Assembly: GCA_041481445.1 (NCBI GenBank)
Contig: JBGPBV010000074.1
Coordinates: forward strand, 1-29,557
Reading direction: 5' to 3'
Length of the DNA stretch: 29,557 bases
From: AA29 sp041481445
Lineage (GTDB): Bacteria; Acidobacteriota; Vicinamibacteria; Fen-336
The translations under genes and the position numbers were made by a program. Below the pieces are notes generated by a model. The model saw nothing but the letters and a program-made list of their open reading frames with translations, did not search any database and was not told the origin of the DNA. Positions 1 to 8,277 of the stretch are shown piece after piece (the first letter of the stretch is position 1; the number at the start of each line of letters is the position of its first letter).

Positions 1-1053
1 ATACAGCGTGCGCGGGGGACCGAACCCGCCGTTGCCGTCCCCGAGATAGGCCACCACCGCCTCGTGCTCCTGGGCGATCAGGGCCACGAGGTCCATCTTG
101 CCGTCGCCGTCGATGTCGGCGGGCACGACGTGGATGGCGCCCGCGCGGCCGTCCAGCTTCACGCGGTCGAAGACGGGCTGGCTCCAGTCCGTCGTGCGGT
201 TGCGCAGGAGGTCGACCTCGCCCTTGACGTGCCACCCGAACGCGGCGATCGCCAGGTCGAGCCTGCCGTCGCCGTCCACGTCGGCAGGCTCGGCATCGGC
301 CATGCGCGGGAAGCCCCCGAGGGTGACCGGCGCGTAACCGCCGCCGGCCAGCGCGCGCAACACGAAGACGGCGCCCTTCTCGTGGTCGCCCGGAAAGAAC
401 TCGCCGAGGTCCGCGACGATCAGGTCCTTCCGCCCGTCGCCGTCGAGGTCGGCCACCGCGACGTGGTCGGGGTGCGGGACCTGCGCGATCGCTTGCGCCT
501 CCGCCCCGGGCTGGTCGGGCCGCGCCGTCAGGACGACCCCCTGCCGCATGTCGCAGGCGAGCAGCTCCGGCCGGCCGTCGCCGTCGAGGTCGGCCAGGCG
601 CACGTTGGCCACCGCCGGCTCCGGCGTCAGCGCGTCGCGGTAGCCGATCGTGCGCCGGACGAAGCGCGGCGGGCGCTCGTCCGGAGGAGGCCAGGGCGCG
701 GGGGTCGGCAGCGCGGCGGGCGCCGCCGCCTCGTAGTAGGCGAGGATGGCCTGGTAGTCGTCGGAGAGCGTGACGCGGGGCGCGGGGCCGCCGCCCCACT
801 CGGGCAGGCCCTTGCCGGCGAGGATCAGCGCCATCTTCTCGATCTCGGGGCGCCACGACGTCTTGGGGAGCACGTCGGGCGACGGCACCTTGTGGCAGGG
901 CAGGCAGGCGGTGCGCGCGAGGCCCCGGCCGCGATCGGTGCCGGAGGCGGCGGCGGGCGCGGCGGCCTCCGCTCCGCGCCGCCACCCGCGGGCGGCGACG
1001 AGCCCGGCGCCGACGAGAGCGATCGCGATCGTCCGGCGCACTCCGCGGGTCAC
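1..1053 (-). CDS. Haem-c motif plus FG-GAP/VCBS repeat protein, 3' end cut by window edge
   Basis: I translated this from the minus strand; 351 codons are open to the window edge, so the C-terminus is missing. The chosen start is GTG at 1053, which is followed by a basic N-region and a hydrophobic stretch (about residues 8-23), a likely signal peptide or anchor. A single C-x-x-C-H motif (CLPCH, residues 50-54) predicts one covalently bound c-type haem. From about residue 130 there are four visible D-x-D-G-D-G calcium loops (for example LADLDGDGRPEL, VADLDGDGRKDL), typical of FG-GAP/VCBS beta-propeller blades. The protein is probably periplasmic or secreted. It is divergent from another FG-GAP gene with a very short shared promoter region. 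Function is unknown: a haem plus a propeller could mean electron transfer or a surface scaffold. The family call is firm, the role is not. Confidence 0.85.
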   Translation of the reverse strand, partial: MTRGVRRTIAIALVGAGLVAARGWRRGAEAAAPAAASGTDRGRGLARTACLPCHKVPSPDVLPKTSWRPEIEKMALILAGKGLPEWGGGPAPRVTLSDDYQAILAYYEAAAPAALPTPAPWPPPDERPPRFVRRTIGYRDALTPEPAVANVRLADLDGDGRPELLACDMRQGVVLTARPDQPGAEAQAIAQVPHPDHVAVADLDGDGRKDLIVADLGEFFPGDHEKGAVFVLRALAGGGYAPVTLGGFPRMADAEPADVDGDGRLDLAIAAFGWHVKGEVDLLRNRTTDWSQPVFDRVKLDGRAGAIHVVPADIDGDGKMDLVALIAQEHEAVVAYLGDGNGGFGPPRTLY

Positions 1054-1062
1054 CGAGTGCCG

Positions 1063-1070
1063 AGTATAGA
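1063..1070. promoter_or_regulatory. Overlapping divergent -10 boxes between the two FG-GAP genes
   Basis: On the minus strand TATACT (1068-1063) ends 9 nt before the GTG at 1053. ATGACC (1090-1085) lies 16 nt upstream of it and is a fair -35. On the plus strand the overlapping TATAGA (1065-1070) would serve the gene starting at 1089 or 1113, but no good -35 is seen for it. The boxes share bases, so the two promoters could exclude each other. Confidence 0.4.
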
Positions 1071-1088
1071 CCGCGCTTGCGCGCGGTC

Positions 1089-2822
1089 ATGCGGCGAGAC
1101 ACGCTAGATGACGTGGTCCTGATCTCGCGGTCCTCCCCGCTCTCCTCGCGGCGCGCGTTCCTCAAGGCCGTCGCCGCCGGTGCCGGTGTGCTCGTCCTCC
1201 CGCGCCGGCTCGGCGCGGCGGCGCCGCCGCTCTTCGAGGAAGTCCCGCCGGAACAGAGCGGCATCGCGTTCGTCCATGAGAACGCGAGGTCGGCCGATCG
1301 CTACCTGCCCGAGACGATGGGTCCGGGCTGCGCCTTCCTCGACTACGACAACGACGGGTGGATGGACCTCTACATCGTCAACAGCGGACCGTCGGACTTC
1401 TTCACGCCCAGGACGCCGATCCGCAACGCCCTCTTCCACAACAACCGCGACGGCACCTTCACGGACGTCACCCTCAAGGCGGGCGTGCCCGGCGGCACCT
1501 TCGGCATGGGCGTGGCCGTGGGCGACTACGACAACGACGGCTACCCGGACATGCTGGTGACCGCCTACGGGCGCTGCCTCCTGTACCACAACAACGGCGA
1601 CGGGACCTTCACCGACGTGACCGCGAAGGCGGGCGTGGCCGCGCCCGGCTGGACCACGAGCGCGGTCTGGTTCGACTACGACGGCGACGGCCGGCTCGAC
1701 CTGTTCGTGTGCAGCTTCGTGGAGTTCGGCTACGGCAAGAACGTCATCTGCGGCGACAACAGGCTCGGGAAGCGCTACTACTGCATCCCCCGCGTCTTCA
1801 AGCCCACGGCCAGCCTGCTCTTCCACAACAACGGCGACGGCACTTTCACCGAGGTCTCCAAGGGGACGGACATCGCGCGCGCGATGGGCAAGGGGCTCGG
1901 AGTGGTCGCCACCGACGTGGACAACGACGGACGCCTGGACCTGTTCGTGGCCAACGACACCGTGCAGAACTTCCTGTTCATGAACCGCGGGGGCGGCAAG
2001 TGGGACGAGATCGGGCTGGCCTCCGAGGTCGGGTACAGCTCGAACGGGCAGGCCCGCTCCGGCATGGGCGTGGACGCGGCCGACGTCTTTGGCGACGGAC
2101 GGCAGGACCTGTTCGTGGCCAACGTGGACAACGAGATGTTCGCGCTCTACCGCAACAACGGCGACGAGTCCTTCAGCGACGTCGCCAACCTCCACGGCAT
2201 CGGCCAGGCCACGCGCCAGCTCTCGGGCTGGGGCCTGAAGTTCTTCGACTACGACAACGACGGGCGGGTGGACCTCTTCCTCGCCAACGGCCATCCGGAC
2301 GACATGGTCGACAGCTACGGCGGGCAGGTCCACTATCGCGAGCCCCTGCTGCTCTTCCACAACGACGGCCAGAAGCTGCGCGACGTCAGCGCGGAGGCCG
2401 GGCCCGCCTTCACCAAGTCGTTCGCCGCCCGCGGCCTGGCCGTGGGGGACTACGACAATGACGGCGCCCTGGACGTGATCGTGGGCAACAACGGGGGGGC
2501 GCCGCTCCTCCTGCGCAACCGCGCCGCGGCCGGCCGCCACTGGATCGGTCTGCGCCTGGAGGGCAGGGAGTGCAACCGCGACGCGATCGGCGCGGTCCTC
2601 GCCTGGTCGGTGGGCGGCGTGGAGCGCACGCGCCTGAAGACGGCGGGGGGCAGCTACCTCTCGTCGCACGATCCGCGCGAGGTGATCGGCCTGGGGGCGG
2701 CCACCGCCGTCGCCTGGATCGAGATCCGCTGGCCACGTCCGAGCAGGCGCGTGGAGCGTCTCAAGGACGTTCCCGTGGACCGGTACCTGCGCGTCGTGGA
2801 AGGCCGCGGAATCGTCGGCTAG
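1089..2822 (+). CDS. CRTAC1-like FG-GAP repeat protein with ASPIC/UnbV C-terminal domain, Tat-exported
   Basis: This is a secreted calcium-binding beta-propeller protein of the CRTAC1/ASPIC-UnbV family, about 577 aa, a normal length. The N-terminus carries a textbook twin-arginine motif (SSRRAFLK, about residues 19-26 from the ATG) and a hydrophobic core, so it is probably exported folded. Seven calcium loops of the D-x-D-x-D-G type follow (FLDYDNDG, VGDYDNDG, WFDYDGDG, ATDVDNDG, AADVFGDG, FFDYDNDG, VGDYDNDG). They alternate with LFHNNGDGTFT strands. The last 80 residues (RHWIGLRLEG onwards) fit the UnbV/ASPIC domain. Starts are uncertain: TTG 1077, ATG 1089 and GTG 1113 are in frame and none has a strong ribosome binding site. 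ATG 1089 overlaps the putative -35 of the divergent gene, so GTG 1113 is a real alternative. The biochemical role in bacteria is not established. Confidence 0.9.
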   Translation: MRRDTLDDVVLISRSSPLSSRRAFLKAVAAGAGVLVLPRRLGAAAPPLFEEVPPEQSGIAFVHENARSADRYLPETMGPGCAFLDYDNDGWMDLYIVNSGPSDFFTPRTPIRNALFHNNRDGTFTDVTLKAGVPGGTFGMGVAVGDYDNDGYPDMLVTAYGRCLLYHNNGDGTFTDVTAKAGVAAPGWTTSAVWFDYDGDGRLDLFVCSFVEFGYGKNVICGDNRLGKRYYCIPRVFKPTASLLFHNNGDGTFTEVSKGTDIARAMGKGLGVVATDVDNDGRLDLFVANDTVQNFLFMNRGGGKWDEIGLASEVGYSSNGQARSGMGVDAADVFGDGRQDLFVANVDNEMFALYRNNGDESFSDVANLHGIGQATRQLSGWGLKFFDYDNDGRVDLFLANGHPDDMVDSYGGQVHYREPLLLFHNDGQKLRDVSAEAGPAFTKSFAARGLAVGDYDNDGALDVIVGNNGGAPLLLRNRAAAGRHWIGLRLEGRECNRDAIGAVLAWSVGGVERTRLKTAGGSYLSSHDPREVIGLGAATAVAWIEIRWPRPSRRVERLKDVPVDRYLRVVEGRGIVG

Positions 2823-2825
2823 ACT
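2820..2825 (+). promoter_or_regulatory. TAGACT -10-like box for the S10 peptidase gene
   Basis: TAGACT overlaps the TAG stop of the preceding gene and ends 6 nt before the ATG at 2832, so transcription from it would start at about the start codon (leaderless). No convincing -35 is seen. The claim rests on recurrence of the same box before other genes in this window. Confidence 0.35.
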
Positions 2826-2831
2826 CGGCGG

Positions 2832-4457
2832 ATGCTCCTCACGCTCTCCGTCTTCCTCCTGCTCGCCCCTCAGGCGACGTCCAGTCCTCGTCCCGGTGCG
2901 CCCCCCGCGCGTGCAGGACGCACCGCCACTCCGGCGGCCAGCGCCTCGGAGTCACCCGACGAGGGCGGGGACAAGGCCGCCGCCAAGGACAAGGACAAGG
3001 AGGGCGCCCACGAGAAGGACGAGCCGCCCGTCGTCACGCATCACGAGGCCCGCATCGGCGGCCGCGCTCTGCGCTACACCGTGACCACCGGCATGATGCC
3101 GCTGAAGAACGAGGCGGGGGAGACCGAGGCCAGCATCTTCTACATGGCGTACGTGGCGGACCGCACCGGCCCCACGGACAAGCGGCCGCTGACCTTCTCG
3201 TTCAACGGCGGCCCCGGGTCGGCCTCGGTGTGGCTCCACCTCGGCGCCATCGGGCCCAAGCGCGTGCGCATGCTCGAGGAGGGAGGGATGCCCGCCCCGC
3301 CCTACGAGCTCGTGGACAACGACGCCACCTGGCTCGACCTCACCGACCTCGTCTTCATCGATCCGGTGGGGACGGGCTACAGCCGGGCCAAGAAGCCGGA
3401 GCTGGGCAAGAAGTTCTGGGGCGTGGAGGGCGACATCCAGTCGGTCGGGGACTTCATCCGCCTCTACCTGAGCCGCTACGAGCGCTGGACCTCGCCCCTC
3501 TTCCTGGTCGGCGAGAGCTACGGGACCACGCGGGCGGCCGGCCTCTCCGGGCACCTCGTGGACCGCGGCATCGCGCTCAACGGCATCATGCTCGTCTCCT
3601 CGGTCCTCAACTTCCAGACCAACCGGTTCACCCGGGGCAACGACACGCCCTACCCGCTGTACCTCCCGACCTACACCGCGACCGCCTGGTACCACAAGAA
3701 GCTCCCGGCGGACCTCCAGAGCCAGCCGCTGCGCAAGGTGCTCGAGGAGGTCGAGCGCTGGGCGGCGGTGGACTATCCGGCCGCGCTGGCCAGGGGCGAT
3801 CGCCTGGCCGGCGCCGAGCGGTCCGCGGCCGTGGACCGGCTGTCGCGCTACACGGGCCTCGACAAGGCTTTCGTCGACGAGAGCGACCTCCGCATCGAGA
3901 TCCAGCACTTCTGCAAGGAGCTGCTGCGCGACCGCAAGCGCACGGTGGGCCGGCTCGACAGCCGCTTCGAGGGGATCGACCCCACGGCGGCCGGGGAGCG
4001 GCCCGACTACGACCCCAGCCTGGCCGCGATTCGTCCGCCCTACACCGCGATGTTCAACGACTACGTCCGCCGCGCGCTCGGCTACAAGAGCGACCTCGTC
4101 TACTACATCCTGGGCGGCGGCATCGGTCCCTGGGACTGGGGCACCGCCAACGGCTTCGCGGACGTGAGCGAGTCCCTGCGCGGCGCGTTCTCGAAGAACC
4201 CCGCCATGCGCCTCTTCGTGGCCTCCGGCTACTACGACCTGGCCACGCCCTACTTCGCGACCGACTACACGCTGAGCCACCTCGGCCTGGATCCCTCGCA
4301 GCGGGCGCGCCTGTCCACGTCGCAGTACGAGGCCGGCCACATGATGTACATCAGCACGCGCGAGCTGGCCCGTCTCAAGTCCGACGTGGCCGCGTTCCTC
4401 CAGGCGTCGCTGGCGGCGCCCGCCCCCGCGGACGTGGGCGCGGCGGCGCCGCGGTGA
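2832..4457 (+). CDS. Secreted serine carboxypeptidase, peptidase family S10
   Basis: This alpha/beta-hydrolase peptidase would release C-terminal residues from peptides outside the cytoplasm. It has 541 aa, a hydrophobic signal peptide (about residues 1-18) and then a low-complexity charged linker rich in K, D, E and A up to about residue 65. Family S10 landmarks are clear: the oxyanion segment FNGGPGSASVW, the nucleophile in GESYGTT (Ser229), the catalytic Asp in SGYYDLATPY (Asp469) and the His in YEAGHMMY (His503). The order and spacing fit the Ser-Asp-His triad. The gene follows the CRTAC1-like gene by 9 nt with only a weak purine stretch before the ATG, and it is convergent with the aldo/keto reductase. 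Family confidence is high; the natural substrate is unknown. Confidence 0.93.
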   Translation: MLLTLSVFLLLAPQATSSPRPGAPPARAGRTATPAASASESPDEGGDKAAAKDKDKEGAHEKDEPPVVTHHEARIGGRALRYTVTTGMMPLKNEAGETEASIFYMAYVADRTGPTDKRPLTFSFNGGPGSASVWLHLGAIGPKRVRMLEEGGMPAPPYELVDNDATWLDLTDLVFIDPVGTGYSRAKKPELGKKFWGVEGDIQSVGDFIRLYLSRYERWTSPLFLVGESYGTTRAAGLSGHLVDRGIALNGIMLVSSVLNFQTNRFTRGNDTPYPLYLPTYTATAWYHKKLPADLQSQPLRKVLEEVERWAAVDYPAALARGDRLAGAERSAAVDRLSRYTGLDKAFVDESDLRIEIQHFCKELLRDRKRTVGRLDSRFEGIDPTAAGERPDYDPSLAAIRPPYTAMFNDYVRRALGYKSDLVYYILGGGIGPWDWGTANGFADVSESLRGAFSKNPAMRLFVASGYYDLATPYFATDYTLSHLGLDPSQRARLSTSQYEAGHMMYISTRELARLKSDVAAFLQASLAAPAPADVGAAAPR

Positions 4458-4476
4458 GGGAGAGGCGCTTCGTCCT

Positions 4477-5292
4477 TCACCCCGCCCTTCGCGCCAGCTC
4501 CTCCACGTAGCGCCGGGCGCCGTCATCCAGCCACGGCGGATCGCCCGCGGCCACGTTGTCGCGCATGTGGGCCACGGAGCTGGTCGCGGGGATCACGCAA
4601 TGGACCCGCGGGTCGCTGAGGATCCACTTCAGCAGCGCCTGCGCCCACGTCCGCACCCCGAAGCGCTCGAGCGGCCGCAGGGCTTTCGCGGCCGGGGAGC
4701 GCCGCGTGAGACTGCCCTCCCCGAACGGCCTCATGACGACCACGCCGATCCCGCCCGCCGCCGCCGCCGGCAGCACCTCCGCCTCCACCGCGCGGTCGGC
4801 GGCGTTGTAGGGCACCTGGATCTGGGCCACGCGGCCGGTCGCCATCACGCGCAGCAGCTCGGGGAACGAGGCGTGGCTGTAGTGGGTGGCGCCGACCACG
4901 GCGACCTTGCCGCGGGCGCGCAGCGCCTCGAGGTAGGGCAGGTGCTCGCGCCAGGCCACGAGGTTGTGGACCTGGTAGACGTCGATCCGGCCGCCGTACC
5001 ACTCGAGCGCGCGCTCGATCTGCGCGCGCGCTTCGCCGCGCGAGGAGGCCCACACTTTCGTGGCGACCAGCGCCCGGTCGCGCCGCCCCTCGAGGCAGCG
5101 CGCCAACAGGCGCTCGGCGCGGCCGTACATCGGCGAGGTGTCGAACAGCCGCGCGCCCTTCTCGAGGGCCGCGGAGACGATCGCCCGGGACCGTTCCTCG
5201 GCCGCGGGTCCCGACACGTCCAGCGTGCGCCAGGTCCCCATCCCGATCGCGGGCACCTGAAGACCGGAAGTGCCGAGCCGGCGTGTGTCCAT
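4477..5292 (-). CDS. Aldo/keto reductase
   Basis: An NAD(P)H-dependent (beta/alpha)8-barrel oxidoreductase of 271 aa. The N-terminal hairpin (RRLGTSGLQVPAIGMGTW) and the catalytic tetrad are visible: Asp and Tyr in FDTSPMYG, Lys in ATKVW and His in VYQVHNL. A late VIPATSSVAHMRDN segment matches the usual cofactor-phosphate binding loop. ATG 5292 is preferred over ATG 5307 because the family fold begins right after it and GAGAC lies upstream at a usable distance. The gene has no signal peptide and is cytoplasmic. It is divergent from the methyltransferase/MTHFR gene, with about 62 nt between starts. The substrate cannot be told from sequence; such proteins act on varied carbonyl compounds. Confidence 0.92.
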   Translation of the reverse strand: MDTRRLGTSGLQVPAIGMGTWRTLDVSGPAAEERSRAIVSAALEKGARLFDTSPMYGRAERLLARCLEGRRDRALVATKVWASSRGEARAQIERALEWYGGRIDVYQVHNLVAWREHLPYLEALRARGKVAVVGATHYSHASFPELLRVMATGRVAQIQVPYNAADRAVEAEVLPAAAAGGIGVVVMRPFGEGSLTRRSPAAKALRPLERFGVRTWAQALLKWILSDPRVHCVIPATSSVAHMRDNVAAGDPPWLDDGARRYVEELARRAG

Positions 5293-5316
5293 GACACAGT
5301 CTCGCATCGCCGCGGC

Positions 5317-5345
5317 TTGGTGCGGCCCGGGGGAGGGGCTAGACT
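5317..5345 (+). promoter_or_regulatory. Sigma-70-type promoter of the methyltransferase/MTHFR gene
   Basis: TTGGTG (5317-5322) and TAGACT (5340-5345) are separated by 17 nt, the ideal spacing. Transcription would begin near 5352, only about 3 nt before the ATG at 5355, so the message would be almost leaderless. This is the best -35/-10 pair among the TAGA(A/C)T sites of the window. Confidence 0.55.
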
Positions 5346-5354
5346 GGCCGGATC

Positions 5355-7214
5355 ATGGGCGGGTCGAACGTCAAGCCCGCGCCGGTGAAGACCTTCCTCG
5401 AGCGGCTGGCCGAGGGCGTGGTCGTCTGCGACGGGGCCATGGGCACGATGCTGTACGCCCGGGGCGTCTTCGTGAACCGCTGCTTCGACGAGCTGAACCT
5501 CTCGAGCCCCGCCCTCGTCCGCTCCGTCCACGAGGAGTACCTGGAGGCGGGGGCCGACCTCCTGGAGACGAACACCTTCGGGGCCCAGCGCTTCAAGCTC
5601 GGCCCGCACGGCTTCGACCGGCAGGTCCGCAAGATCAACCACGAGGGCGCGCGCCTGGCCCGCGAGGCCGCGCAGGGGCGGGCCCTGGTGGCGGGGTCGA
5701 TCGGGCCCCTGGGCAAGCCGCTGGAGCCGGTCGGCAACGTCACCTTCGACGACGCCGTGGAGGCCTACCGGGAGCAGGCGGAAGGCCTGGCCGAAGGAGG
5801 GGTCGACGTCTTCGCGGTCGAGACGATGCCCTCCCTCGACCAGGCGCGGGCGGCGGTGACGGCCATCCGCGCGGTGAGCGCGCTGCCGGTGATGGTCTCG
5901 ATGACCTTCACCGAGGAGGGCACGACCTTCTACGGGGACAAGCCCGAGGACGTGGTGCGCACGCTCGAGGACTGGGACGTGGCCGTGGTCGGCGCCAACT
6001 GCAGCCAGGGCCCCCAGCCCATGCTGGAGACGATCCAGCGCATGGCGGGGATGGCGCGGCGCCTGAAGCTCTCGGCCATGCCCAACGCGGGCGCCCCCGC
6101 CATGGTCGACGGCCGCTACGTCTACCTGTGTACGCCGGAGTACATGGCCTCCTACGCGCGGCGCTTCATCGCGGCGGGAGTGACCGTGGTCGGGGGCTGC
6201 TGCGGTACCACGCCCGCGCACATCCGCAACCTCGTCCGATCGGTGCGGATGGTGCAGCCGGCGCGGCAGGTGGCGACGGTGGTGGAGCCGGTGGTGGCCC
6301 GGGAGACGCTGCCCCCGGTCCCGCGCGAGGAGAAGAGCCCGCTCGCGCGCAAGCTGGGCAAGACGTTCGTGGTCTCGGTGGAGCTGGACCCGCCCAAGGG
6401 TGCGGACCCGGGGCGCATCATCGACCGCGCGCAGTACTGCAAGGAGAACGAGATCGACGCCATCAACGTGGCGGACGGCCCGCGGGCCTCCGCCCGCATG
6501 AGCGCGCAGTCCCTGTGCGTCCTCATGCAGTCGAAGGTGGGCGTGGACACCATCCTGCACTACACCTGCCGCGACCGGAACCTGCTCGGCATCCAGTCCG
6601 ACCTCCTGGGCGCCTATGCGCTCGGCCTGAGGAACATCCTCGCCATCACCGGCGACCCGCCCAAGCTGGGGGACTACCCGGACGCCACCGCCGTCTACGA
6701 CGTCGACTCCATCGGGCTCATCCGGATCATGGACCACCTCAACCATGGGCGCGACCTGGCCGGCAACGCGATCGGTCCGCCGCTGGGCATCCACATCGGC
6801 TGCGGGGCCGACCCGAGCAAGCCCGACCTCGAGAAGGAGGTGCGGCGGCTGGAGGAGAAGATCAAGGCGGGCGCGGAGTACGTGATGACCCAGCCCGTCT
6901 ACGACCCGAAGACGGTCGAGCGGTTCCTGGGGATGATCCACCACCTCGACGTGCCCGTGCTCATCGGCATCCTGCCCCTCTACTCGCACAAGAACGCGGA
7001 GTTCCTCCACAACGAGGTGCCGGGCATGACCATCCCGGAGGACATCCGCGAGCGGATGCGCCAGGCGGGTTCGGGGGACGCCGCCCAGGCCGAAGGCGTG
7101 CGGATCGCGCAGGAGGCGCTCCTGGCCGTCCGAGACCTCGTCCAGGGCGCCTACGTCATGCCGCCGTTCAACAAGGTCGAGCTGGCCGTCCGCGTTATCG
7201 ACGCGCTGCGCTGA
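5355..7214 (+). CDS. Bifunctional homocysteine S-methyltransferase / 5,10-methylenetetrahydrofolate reductase
   Basis: A 619-aa two-domain enzyme of one-carbon and methionine metabolism, resembling Bacillus YitJ. The N-terminal half (about residues 12-300) is a zinc-dependent homocysteine methyltransferase barrel. It begins VVCDGAMGTML and has the metal cysteines in GANCSQG (Cys216) and VVGGCCGTTP (Cys282, Cys283). After a short linker, the C-terminal half (about residues 335-619) is an FAD-dependent MetF-like reductase starting KTFVVSVELDPPKG, with LAITGDPPK and YVMTQPVYD. The first domain transfers a methyl group to homocysteine; the second makes 5-methyl-THF. Cytoplasmic. No good Shine-Dalgarno precedes the ATG, consistent with the near-leaderless promoter. 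The domain call is secure; the methyl donor of the first domain (S-methylmethionine, SAM or methyl-THF) is not determined. Confidence 0.95.
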   Translation: MGGSNVKPAPVKTFLERLAEGVVVCDGAMGTMLYARGVFVNRCFDELNLSSPALVRSVHEEYLEAGADLLETNTFGAQRFKLGPHGFDRQVRKINHEGARLAREAAQGRALVAGSIGPLGKPLEPVGNVTFDDAVEAYREQAEGLAEGGVDVFAVETMPSLDQARAAVTAIRAVSALPVMVSMTFTEEGTTFYGDKPEDVVRTLEDWDVAVVGANCSQGPQPMLETIQRMAGMARRLKLSAMPNAGAPAMVDGRYVYLCTPEYMASYARRFIAAGVTVVGGCCGTTPAHIRNLVRSVRMVQPARQVATVVEPVVARETLPPVPREEKSPLARKLGKTFVVSVELDPPKGADPGRIIDRAQYCKENEIDAINVADGPRASARMSAQSLCVLMQSKVGVDTILHYTCRDRNLLGIQSDLLGAYALGLRNILAITGDPPKLGDYPDATAVYDVDSIGLIRIMDHLNHGRDLAGNAIGPPLGIHIGCGADPSKPDLEKEVRRLEEKIKAGAEYVMTQPVYDPKTVERFLGMIHHLDVPVLIGILPLYSHKNAEFLHNEVPGMTIPEDIRERMRQAGSGDAAQAEGVRIAQEALLAVRDLVQGAYVMPPFNKVELAVRVIDALR

Positions 7215-7244
7215 GGCGGCGGCTCCTCGAGGGGGGAGTCGGGT

Positions 7245-7250
7245 TAGAAT
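7245..7250 (+). promoter_or_regulatory. TAGAAT -10-like box for the VWFA gene
   Basis: TAGAAT lies 24 nt before the ATG at 7275 in the 60-nt gap after the MTHFR gene. No clear -35 is present at 16-18 nt upstream. Confidence 0.35.
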
Positions 7251-7274
7251 CTTCGGGGGCCGGGGGCCTCTTCC

Positions 7275-8213
7275 ATGCCGGACATGCCGCGCCGTCCGAC
7301 CATCTTCGCCGTTGCCGTCGTCGTGGCCGTAGTCGCGGCCCGCCTCGCGCCCGCCGCGGATCGTGCCCCCGAGTCGGTCTTCCCCTCGAAGCTCGAGGAA
7401 GTCCACCTCACGGTGACCGTCCTCGACGCGAGCGGACGCCTGGTCTCCGACCTCAAGCCCGAGGACTTCGTCGTGCTGGAGAACGGGCGGCCGCAGCGGG
7501 TGCAGCTCTTCGGGCGCACCGTCGAGCCCGGCCAGGAGGACGCGCTCGCCCTCGACCTCGGCCTGTTGATGGACACGAGCGGGAGCATGCTCTCGCAGCT
7601 CAAGCTCTCCCAGGAGGCGGCGGTGCGCTTCCTGGAGGCCGTCCCCCGCGCGCGCGACCTCGTCACCGTCTTCTTCGACGACGACATCCGGCTCTCGCGC
7701 TACAACAGCGAGAACCAGCAGGGGCTGTTCGAGCGCATCGCGGAGGCCAAGGGCGGGGGCGACACCGCCCTCTACGACGCCATCTCCGTCTACCTCTCGC
7801 GCGTGCAGGACTCCTCGGGACGGAAGGTGCTCGTCCTCTTCACCGACGGCGAGGACACGCGCAGCGCGCTCGGCTTCGGCGACTGCCTCCAGCTCATCCG
7901 CTCCAGCGGCGTCACGATCTACCCGATCGCCTTCATGAGCGGGTTCCCGCCCGGCAGCGCGCGGGCGCTCAAGTCGAAATCGGTGCTCGAGCAGATGGCG
8001 GAGATCACCGGGGGCCTCGTCTTCAGCCCGCGCACGTCGAAGGACCTGGCCAGCATCTACACGCGCATCCTGCAGGAGCTGCGGTCCCAGTACGTCCTGG
8101 GCTACGTGTCGGACGACCCCAGCCGCGACGGTAAGTTCAGGCGCCTCAAGGTGGATGTCGCGGGGAAGGGGCTGAGGGTCCGCCACCGGGCCGGTTACTT
8201 CGCCCCCTCCTAG
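7275..8213 (+). CDS. VWFA-related acidobacterial domain protein, exported
   Basis: 312 aa with a hydrophobic signal sequence (about residues 8-28). The pattern matches the family described as VWFA-related Acidobacterial domain, which is expanded in Acidobacteriota. An N-terminal Ig-like segment (VHLTVTVLDASGRLV, then LKPEDFVVLENG) precedes a von Willebrand factor A domain. Its metal-ion-dependent adhesion site reads DTSGSM (Asp100), with further site residues in GGGDTALYDAI and LFTDGEDT. The protein ends with RSQYVLGYVSDD and a short beta strand region, as is usual in the family. It probably mediates protein binding in the periplasm or at the surface. ATG 7284 is an alternative start. No partner is evident from neighbours. 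Confidence 0.92.
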   Translation: MPDMPRRPTIFAVAVVVAVVAARLAPAADRAPESVFPSKLEEVHLTVTVLDASGRLVSDLKPEDFVVLENGRPQRVQLFGRTVEPGQEDALALDLGLLMDTSGSMLSQLKLSQEAAVRFLEAVPRARDLVTVFFDDDIRLSRYNSENQQGLFERIAEAKGGGDTALYDAISVYLSRVQDSSGRKVLVLFTDGEDTRSALGFGDCLQLIRSSGVTIYPIAFMSGFPPGSARALKSKSVLEQMAEITGGLVFSPRTSKDLASIYTRILQELRSQYVLGYVSDDPSRDGKFRRLKVDVAGKGLRVRHRAGYFAPS

Positions 8214-8234
8214 CCGCCCCGCGCCGGCCGTTCG

Positions 8235-8243
8235 TGCTATCCT
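8235..8243 (+). promoter_or_regulatory. Extended -10 promoter element (TGC-TATCCT) for the lipoprotein phosphodiesterase
   Basis: TGC followed by TATCCT fits an extended -10. It ends 34 nt before the GTG at 8278, leaving room for the purine-rich ribosome binding site. No -35 is required for this promoter type and none is obvious. Confidence 0.35.
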
Positions 8244-8277
8244 CCGCAACCCGCGCCCGTTGCGCGAGAGGGGGGTT

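Noticed and set aside
1104..2669. 521-codon minus-strand frame opposite the CRTAC1-like gene
   Set aside because: Shadow of the FG-GAP repeats: the repetitive VVVVEE pattern is the complement of the D-x-D-x-D-G codons.
2952..4526. 524-codon minus-strand frame opposite the S10 peptidase
   Set aside because: Shadow frame; the plus-strand gene has a full catalytic triad and signal peptide.
4845..8249. 1134-codon open frame on the minus strand across the MTHFR and VWFA genes
   Set aside because: It is the mirror of two clear plus-strand genes in GC-rich DNA. The translation is rich in Arg, Gly, His and Val with no domain, and stops are rare in this frame by composition.
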